A program made the position numbers and the translations under genes. The notes under the pieces were generated by a model, which was not told the origin of the DNA, did no database searches, and was given only the letters and a program-made list of their open reading frames with translations. A stretch of 57,672 nt of DNA from assembly GCA_023488885.1 (NCBI GenBank), contig JAMDDH010000014.1:1-57672 (forward strand), in the 5' to 3' direction. This stretch comes from Thermoplasmatota archaeon (GTDB lineage: Archaea; Thermoplasmatota; Thermoplasmata; Thermoplasmatales; Thermoplasmataceae). Positions 52,232 to 57,672 of this stretch are shown piece after piece (the first letter of the stretch is position 1; each line of letters begins with the position of its first letter).

Positions 52232-53269
52232 TCAATGAGACCCAGGAGGAAACACTACACTGTCATAATCCAGATACCTCTGATCCTCAAATCTTAGATA
52301 ATCTGGATTAACACCAAGTCCCAAAGCAAGGAAATAGGCCAGGTAATACAATGGCACCATTGCAGTAACGGGATAAAGGTACCTGTTTTCCGGCACTGGA
52401 AAGTCAATTGTGAAATCCCCCTCGCCATTCAGTACGAGCGTCTTTGTTGCAACATGTCTGCACGCTTTCACAATGTCTTGAGTTCTTTGACTGACCTCTG
52501 GAGTATCTAGAATAACAAGAAGCGTCTGGTCATCAATGACTGAAGTGCATCCATGATTGAACTCTTCAAGTTCTATGCCTTCTGCGTGTAGGTGCGTAGA
52601 TTCTTTTATCTTCTGCGCGGCTTCCCTAGCTGCGATATAATTGGGTCCTGATCCGAGAACAAAAATGTCCTTTACAGGATTCAGATTTTCGGCTATTTCC
52701 TTCACCGGTTTTTCGGAATCCCTTATGGTTCTTTCGACCAGCCCGAGCAATTCGAAGGAATCCGTACCCAGATCGCCGAAGTTCTTCGCAATCTCGAGAG
52801 ATGCAAAGACATTGTCAAAAAATGCTTTTGTGTTGCACAGCGATTTATCAGGCGAATCACCTATTATTATCCGATGATCAGACACCATAGCCAGTGGGCT
52901 GTCTGCATAGTGAGTCACACCAACAGTGTAAGAATCCAGTTTCGCTTTTATGATGGTATCTACAGTGGACTTCGTCTTACCAGTGTGAGAAAAACCAATG
53001 ACTGTTCCGGAGGTCCTGTAATATTTCTCAATTTCATAAGCCTGTATAGCATGCCATTTTTTACCAGATTCCCACAGTGACTGGGCTCCAACGACAGCTG
53101 AATGGTACGCTGTTCCATTTCCTGTAAAGTAAAGCACCTCACCTGGAAACGAATAATCCTCTCGTCCCATTACTTCAAGTGTTTTCCTTATTCCTGCAGG
53201 AGTTTCCTTAATCATGTCATACATAATATAAGGGTGACCGCTTCTTACAGCTGGAAGTTCGTCAGTCAT
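52232..53269 (-). CDS. Double-SIS sugar-phosphate isomerase/deaminase (GlmS isomerase-like)
   Basis: 345 residues with two SIS domains: FTGNGTAYHSAVVGAQSLWE and VIGFSHTGKTKSTVDTII in the first, FVLGSGPNYIAAREAAQKIK in the second. ESTHLHAEGIELEEFNHG corresponds to the GlmS isomerase segment in which a conserved Glu-Lys/His-Gly pattern contacts the sugar. There is no glutaminase domain, so it is not a full GlmS; it may deaminate or isomerise amino-sugar phosphates using free ammonia. ATG 53269. Confidence 0.83.
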   Translation of the reverse strand: MTDELPAVRSGHPYIMYDMIKETPAGIRKTLEVMGREDYSFPGEVLYFTGNGTAYHSAVVGAQSLWESGKKWHAIQAYEIEKYYRTSGTVIGFSHTGKTKSTVDTIIKAKLDSYTVGVTHYADSPLAMVSDHRIIIGDSPDKSLCNTKAFFDNVFASLEIAKNFGDLGTDSFELLGLVERTIRDSEKPVKEIAENLNPVKDIFVLGSGPNYIAAREAAQKIKESTHLHAEGIELEEFNHGCTSVIDDQTLLVILDTPEVSQRTQDIVKACRHVATKTLVLNGEGDFTIDFPVPENRYLYPVTAMVPLYYLAYFLALGLGVNPDYLRFEDQRYLDYDSVVFPPGSH

Positions 53270-53336
53270 ACGTTCTTAAGCGGGAATTAAATTTAACGCT
53301 TTGCTAATCATTCTCCAAACTTGTGCAGAAAACCGT

Positions 53337-53618
53337 TCAGGTGGTATTCTCAACGGTATCCGGTTCATCTGTGTGAACAGATTTCGGAACGTGTTCCGGA
53401 AAAGGCACTATTGTATTTATTACGACTGATTCTATCTTTTCTCTCGCCTTCAGTAGCATCTCAATAGAAATATTCTTTTCATTCGCTTCTTCACACATGA
53501 TCTTCGATTCTTCTTCACCAAGTACTTTCGTATTTTCGCCGGCGTACGTGCCAGGTCCGGTAGACGAATAAATTAAGGTAATGCGCTTTATTTTTTTGCA
53601 ATTGTACATGCAGTTCAT
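53337..53618 (-). CDS. Hypothetical small acidic protein
   Basis: 93 residues. The first half is Cys and Lys containing (MNCMYNCKKIKR), then acidic helices (VLGEEESKIMCEEANEKN, IEMLLKAREKIESVVI) and a Pro/Glu tail. TCTTAATTAACC lies about 23 bases upstream of ATG 53618, which supports expression, but the composition gives no family. The start may be internal. Confidence 0.4.
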   Translation of the reverse strand: MNCMYNCKKIKRITLIYSSTGPGTYAGENTKVLGEEESKIMCEEANEKNISIEMLLKAREKIESVVINTIVPFPEHVPKSVHTDEPDTVENTT

Positions 53619-53712
53619 CTTCCGATTCCATCGGTTAATTAAGAATTTTCCTCAGTCAATAAATCCTGAAAGTTTATGATCAAAAATTCATATAACCAGA
53701 GTATTACACCAT

Positions 53713-54063
53713 GTGCTGTTGAACGATGGAGATTACTCTGACCTTTTAATCTATCTGGCAGGACTGTTCAGCATAAAGAAAATAGGAGAAATTTCTATTG
53801 ACAAATACCAGATAAGATACGAATCCAGCTTTTTAATAGAAGGTGCTAGCAATGAAAATGGATTTGAAACACGGAACTTCCCGGAAAATAACCAGCGCGA
53901 CAAGATCAAATCAATGACGCTGTCCGTTCGGGGAGTGGACAACGGTAACGACTCAACGGTGAAGATTACATGGGATTACGTTGAAATAGAACCTGATGTG
54001 AATGTGAAAGCTGCAAGAGAATTTATCGAGATCCTTGACAGATCGACATTCAGATATTTCTGA
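53713..54063 (+). CDS. Hypothetical protein, 116 residues
   Basis: The frame opens at GTG 53713 (or TTG 53719, which is 27 bases after ttcatataacc). It is beta-rich: KKIGEISIDKYQIRYESSFL, SMTLSVRGVDNGNDSTVKIT, WDYVEIEP, then a final helix NVKAAREFIEILDRS. No family recognised. It ends 16 bases before the hydrolase gene and may share its transcript. Confidence 0.6.
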   Translation: MLLNDGDYSDLLIYLAGLFSIKKIGEISIDKYQIRYESSFLIEGASNENGFETRNFPENNQRDKIKSMTLSVRGVDNGNDSTVKITWDYVEIEPDVNVKAAREFIEILDRSTFRYF

Positions 54064-54079
54064 AGGATATACCATCCAT

Positions 54080-54928
54080 ATGAATTTGCTTATGGGAATA
54101 GTTGGAAATGCTGAGGAAGTCCTGCTCGAAAAGAATGGGAGATTCTATCGATACGCAGAACCCGGAGAACGCCCGAAGAACGCAATGGATGCCATAGTCC
54201 GCTGGGACAGTATTCAGGACCTCGATATAGTTCAGGTAAGCAGGAGGATCAACTATCTGTGTCCAGTGATTCCCGGCAAAATGTTCCTGCCTGCGGTAAA
54301 TTTCAAAAGTCATTCTAAAGAGGCTTCAGCACCAGGTTTCAGTGAACCGTACTTTTTCACTAAGTTTCAGCATGCCCTTGTCCCGAATGGTGGCAACGTA
54401 GTTAGGCCAGCTGGTGTTGAGAGGCTTGATTATGAGGGGGAGATTGGTATTATCATCGGAAAAGGCGGAAAATACATAGAAGAGAAGGATGCAATGAATC
54501 ACATCTTCGGTTATACTATCATTAACGATGTAACCATAAGGGATTATCAAAGCCAGAGTTTTGGCAATTATGGAAAGGACTGGGTAATGGGCAAGAATGC
54601 GGACACTGCTCTTCCAATGGGTCCGTGGATTACTCCCAGGGAAGAACTTGATCCTTTTTCCACAACAATCGAAACAAGGATAAATGGTGAACTTTTGCAG
54701 AACGGCACAACAGATGACATGATCTTCAGGCCTGAGAAACTTATTGCAAGGCTTACAAAGGCAATTACGCTCCGGCCAGGAGATCTCATCTCTACAGGAA
54801 CACCCTCAGGTGTGGCTGAATACGCTACTAAAAAATATTTGCAACCTGGTGACGCTGTAGAGATCAGCGTAAAAGGAATCGGTACCCTGAAACACGGCAT
54901 TATTGCAGAACCGGCAGACAGTAGTTGA
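54080..54928 (+). CDS. Fumarylacetoacetate hydrolase-family protein
   Basis: 282 residues of the FAH fold. KMFLPAVNFKSHSKEA opens the catalytic domain; metal-binding acidic residues lie in RLDYEGEIGIIIG and NDVTIRDYQ, followed by GKNADTALPMGPWI and PGDLISTGTPSGV. Family members are C-C bond hydrolases, decarboxylases or hydratases of 2-oxoacids and acylpyruvates; the substrate here is unknown. ATG 54080 follows gaaggat as a ribosome site; an upstream ATG at 54035 would overlap the preceding gene. The ATPase gene overlaps its stop. Confidence 0.9.
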   Translation: MNLLMGIVGNAEEVLLEKNGRFYRYAEPGERPKNAMDAIVRWDSIQDLDIVQVSRRINYLCPVIPGKMFLPAVNFKSHSKEASAPGFSEPYFFTKFQHALVPNGGNVVRPAGVERLDYEGEIGIIIGKGGKYIEEKDAMNHIFGYTIINDVTIRDYQSQSFGNYGKDWVMGKNADTALPMGPWITPREELDPFSTTIETRINGELLQNGTTDDMIFRPEKLIARLTKAITLRPGDLISTGTPSGVAEYATKKYLQPGDAVEISVKGIGTLKHGIIAEPADSS

Positions 54929-56889
54929 AAATGTACAGGCACGATTACGTAATATCTGTCTCACCATCACTGTTCATTACAGGTGAAGGCCTGTCAGTTG
55001 GAAAATCTGTTACAGGAAAGAATGTGACCATAGAACCAGATATGCTTTCGAGGCACCTCCTCATTCTCGGGAAGACCGGCACGGGTAAATCCAACCTGCT
55101 TCGACTTTTGATAAAGGGGATAATAGCAGGAGATCATGGTTCAGTGGTAGTGCTTGATCCTCACGGAGATCTTGGAAAGGAATGTGTATCACTTTTCCCT
55201 GAGAACTCTTTTGTCATTTCACCTAAACACGTTAATTCGGAGTCTGGAGAACTCTTTTTGAACTTCAACGCAATTTCAACTCCTGGCGGTTCTGCAGACA
55301 GCTCACTTTCTGCCGGATGGATAAGAGATGCTTTTTCATCCGAAGGTGTATTTTCGCAGGGAACGTGGGGACCAAGACTGGAAGTGGTGTTTACGGCGAT
55401 TCTCAACGAGATAATCGAAACAAAGGAAAACGCGAATTTAACCGACCTTCTAAACCTGCTCCTGAATCCGGGAGACATGAGGAGATTTGTCTCGTCAACT
55501 TCCAACGATCAGTTGAAAGCTTTCCTAAAAATGCAGATTTCGGATTGGAGAGGGTGGAACCAATATGTTACGAGTTCCATAAACAAGCTGATGCCTCTCG
55601 TAGTGAACAAGGGGATCAGCAGACTGATCTCGGGAAGGGTTGATTCACTGAACCTGTATGACTACATGCAGGAAAAACCAAGGATACTTGTTCCTGAAAT
55701 ATGGAAAGAAGTGGTTCCTCAGGAGACTTACAAGATTCTGGCCATACTTATCCTTCTAAAGATATGGGCATTGAGACTATCAGAGAATAACAGCAGTGTG
55801 ACCAGGCCAATATATGTAGTTGTCGATGAGGCACAACTCATTCCAGAGAACATTCTGGACAGGCTACTCAGAGAAGGTCGCAAATTTGGTTTCAGGCTCA
55901 TTATTGCTACACAATTCCTCGACAGGAGCCAGGTTAAGCTTGGTGATACCATTAGGGGCAACATAGGCAATTTTATCGGTTTCAGTGTTTCCCAGAGGGA
56001 AGCGGAACAAATATCTGAAAATTTCTTTTCCGGATATCTGAAAGATAAGCTTTCAGATGTACTGAAATCGCAATCTATCCACAAAGCGGTCATCTGGTCT
56101 CAACATGAGAATGGATATTCCGGTCCCCTTTCTTTTGAACCTTGCCGGCAGGAAGCGGTCCCGGATAATGAATTGTTCGTGAAGACAAGGAATAAATGCA
56201 TAATCGAACATGGCTTACCTGAGAATGATGTCCCAAAGGCTGAATCAACCGCAGATCTGCATGAATTCCTGATTCTACAGTTCCAGAAATATCTGGAAAA
56301 ACATTCAATTGCCTCTGATCGTGGCCTGGAGGTATCAGGTTCTTACCCTGATGCGGTCTTCGAATACCTGGGGAATCGCTTCCTCGTAGAGGTTGAGGTA
56401 TCAGATCTGACAAACTTCAGCAGGATAATTTCGAAAATGGAAAAATATGCTGGGATGTGGATTATTTTCCTGACACCTCCTGAAAATTCCAGAAAACTCA
56501 TGGCCCGAATTTTACAATATCTGGCTGAAAATCCCCGCAAAATATTTGACAATCCGGGAAGCAAGGTAACTGATCCTCTATCCAGGGTAACAATTCTGGA
56601 ATACAGCAGAGGATTCCAATTTCTTGCTGCCGGAAGGCTCAGAAGGTTCAGATTCGAGTTTTTGACAAATGGGACGTTTATTAAGACAATGGAAGAACTA
56701 TCATATCCGCAAATCAGGAAATTCCTGTATTCAAGGATGATTAAGGATGCTACATTCAGGATCGATTATCCCAGATCAGAAATTTCCAAAACTTTCGGAG
56801 ACAAAAATTCTATCAATGCTGAAAGGTATCTTGCCGATAAAGATGGTATTACACAGATAACACATCTTTTCTTCGGAGCCGGGAAATGA
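54925..56889 (+). CDS. HerA/VirD4-like ATPase with C-terminal PD-(D/E)XK-like domain
   Basis: 654 residues. Walker A is GKTGTGKS (49-56), Walker B is VVVDEAQ (298-304), and RFGF-like sensor segments LREGRKFGFRLIIATQFLD and IRGNIGNFIGFSVS mark a HerA/FtsK-type DNA-pumping ATPase close to the VirD4/TraG group. After about residue 445 a separate domain follows: HEFLILQFQKYLEKHSIA, then SYPDAVFEYLGNRFLVEVEVSD, where PD (475-476) and E489-x-E491 fit a PD-(D/E)XK nuclease core with Glu in place of Lys. It is coupled (ATGA) to the next gene and overlaps the hydrolase stop. Function could be DNA processing, defence or conjugative transfer; the nuclease assignment is inference. Confidence 0.83.
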   Translation: MKMYRHDYVISVSPSLFITGEGLSVGKSVTGKNVTIEPDMLSRHLLILGKTGTGKSNLLRLLIKGIIAGDHGSVVVLDPHGDLGKECVSLFPENSFVISPKHVNSESGELFLNFNAISTPGGSADSSLSAGWIRDAFSSEGVFSQGTWGPRLEVVFTAILNEIIETKENANLTDLLNLLLNPGDMRRFVSSTSNDQLKAFLKMQISDWRGWNQYVTSSINKLMPLVVNKGISRLISGRVDSLNLYDYMQEKPRILVPEIWKEVVPQETYKILAILILLKIWALRLSENNSSVTRPIYVVVDEAQLIPENILDRLLREGRKFGFRLIIATQFLDRSQVKLGDTIRGNIGNFIGFSVSQREAEQISENFFSGYLKDKLSDVLKSQSIHKAVIWSQHENGYSGPLSFEPCRQEAVPDNELFVKTRNKCIIEHGLPENDVPKAESTADLHEFLILQFQKYLEKHSIASDRGLEVSGSYPDAVFEYLGNRFLVEVEVSDLTNFSRIISKMEKYAGMWIIFLTPPENSRKLMARILQYLAENPRKIFDNPGSKVTDPLSRVTILEYSRGFQFLAAGRLRRFRFEFLTNGTFIKTMEELSYPQIRKFLYSRMIKDATFRIDYPRSEISKTFGDKNSINAERYLADKDGITQITHLFFGAGK

Positions 56890-57672
56890 TTCGTAACCTG
56901 AAAGAGTTTGGCGACCTGAAGAGTTATAATCTGCCATTCGCAGTGTTTAGGCCTCACAGAATAGATTATGATCAACTGTCAGTGAGATATAATGATCGGA
57001 AATGGCCGACAGTAAGATTCATATTACACATGAACGGAAAGGAGTTCAGAGTGAAGGAATTTTTTTTGGACTGGTTTTTTCAGGGGTTTCCCAAATCACT
57101 CATGTCTGATTTTTCCAGTGCTTTTTCTCCATTATCAGAGTTCAAATTGGGGGATTTCTTCATCTTCACAGGCAAGAATTACCGTGGGCGTGAAGCTGCC
57201 TCTGCGTATGTCTTCGGGACACAACTGGAAATTGAAAGCCTTCATAGCTGTGGTACAGCAGACTTCACCGCAATATTCGAGGATATGCTTGAAGGAGTGA
57301 GTACCCCAGATAGCATATCAGGAATGCAGTTTCCAGATCGATCCCATTTCGCGAATGGAAATAAAGGAGACTGGTTTGAGGATGAGAGAATTACAAGACT
57401 CAAATGGACAAGGAGCCGAAATAATGAAATCTACGCGATCGCAGGTCATGAATTGAAAGGATCCGGATATGGGAGTATAGTTCTTAACGGAAAATCTTCT
57501 TCCATTTTCATTCTTCAGGAGAAAAATTACTTGAGGTCAGTCTGGATAGAGGTTACAGACCAGGGAATAGAACTGGACCATGCTTTTTACCGCATCCGGC
57601 AGGGAAAGAATCTTTTCAACGTTTATATCCGGGAAGACAGTAAAGGGTTGAAACTGGTTATGAGGGAACCAA
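56886..57672 (+). CDS. Unknown protein coupled to the HerA-like ATPase, cut by window end
   Basis: An uninterrupted frame of at least 262 codons from ATG 56886 to the window edge, starting as ATGA over the ATPase stop. It is rich in beta strands and aromatic residues: TVRFILHMNGKEFRVKEFFL, FKLGDFFIFTGKNYRGREAA, SSIFILQEKNYLRSVWIEVT. There is no P-loop, no membrane segment and no family I recognise. By position it is a functional partner of the ATPase. The C-terminus lies outside the window. Confidence 0.75.
   Translation, partial: MIRNLKEFGDLKSYNLPFAVFRPHRIDYDQLSVRYNDRKWPTVRFILHMNGKEFRVKEFFLDWFFQGFPKSLMSDFSSAFSPLSEFKLGDFFIFTGKNYRGREAASAYVFGTQLEIESLHSCGTADFTAIFEDMLEGVSTPDSISGMQFPDRSHFANGNKGDWFEDERITRLKWTRSRNNEIYAIAGHELKGSGYGSIVLNGKSSSIFILQEKNYLRSVWIEVTDQGIELDHAFYRIRQGKNLFNVYIREDSKGLKLVMREP

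Overview
The window is archaeal and most like the Thermoplasmatales (Thermoplasma, Ferroplasma, Picrophilus and relatives). The main evidence is a two-domain VCP-like ATPase of exactly 745 residues that closely resembles Thermoplasma VAT as I remember it. Also lineage-typical are a probable mevalonate-3,5-bisphosphate decarboxylase beside a probable mevalonate-3-phosphate 5-kinase, a glyceraldehyde dehydrogenase of the Thermoplasma type, and a zinc-knuckle nicotinate phosphoribosyltransferase. General archaeal markers are a tetraether-lipid radical SAM enzyme, archaeal release factor aRF1, archease, pyruvoyl arginine decarboxylase, archaeal LeuRS and PheRS alpha, and an ATP-dependent DNA ligase. 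Many genes have a TATA-like box about 24 to 28 bases before an ATG, GTG or TTG, so leaderless transcription looks common; I used that spacing to choose several starts. All family calls come from reading the sequence; no search was run.

Layout. 1-0.9 kb: the end of an unknown gene and a relic of an IscB-type PLMP (RRXRR) domain. 0.9-9.7 kb: a membrane glycosyltransferase, pheS, a nickel/cobalt permease behind a possible operator, tRNA-Arg(GCG), an L-2-hydroxyglutarate oxidase-like flavoenzyme, an MFS carrier, a BtuF-like protein without signal peptide, and an OB-fold single-strand DNA binding protein. 9.7-22.3 kb (mostly minus): DNA ligase, MFS, truA, a divergent geranylgeranyl-reductase-like flavoprotein, an aldolase/SDR fusion, leuS, pdaD, archease, and the tetraether synthase (tes) homologue. 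22.3-31.9 kb: a gene-free stretch with hairpins, tRNA-Gly(GCC), a TauE-type exporter, glyceraldehyde dehydrogenase, a DUF488 protein, a cysS-pncA-nicotinate phosphoribosyltransferase operon, a histidine phosphatase and ArsB.

31.9-46.1 kb: a radical SAM protein with CX4CX2C spacing, UMP kinase, aRF1, a PRC-barrel protein, VAT, a divergent mercaptopyruvate sulfurtransferase/cysteine synthase pair, a DAO-type flavoenzyme, an HNH nuclease, a two-gene ABC-2 exporter, and the mevalonate pair. 46.1-53.6 kb is looser and more accessory: a decayed gene with an in-frame TGA, a DEDD exonuclease, a DUF211/VIT-type membrane operon, a winged-helix regulator divergent from two tiny genes with shared palindromes, a TnpB N-terminal relic, a CinA-like protein and a double-SIS isomerase. 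53.7-57.7 kb: a fumarylacetoacetase-family hydrolase, a HerA/VirD4-like ATPase with a putative C-terminal PD-(D/E)XK nuclease domain, and a translationally coupled unknown gene that runs off the window.

The best candidates for something undescribed are the HerA-nuclease fusion with its coupled partner, and the regulator/small-protein locus at 50.5-50.9 kb. The rest is a compact core genome. Four convergent gene pairs have stop codons interlocked in the same four bases.
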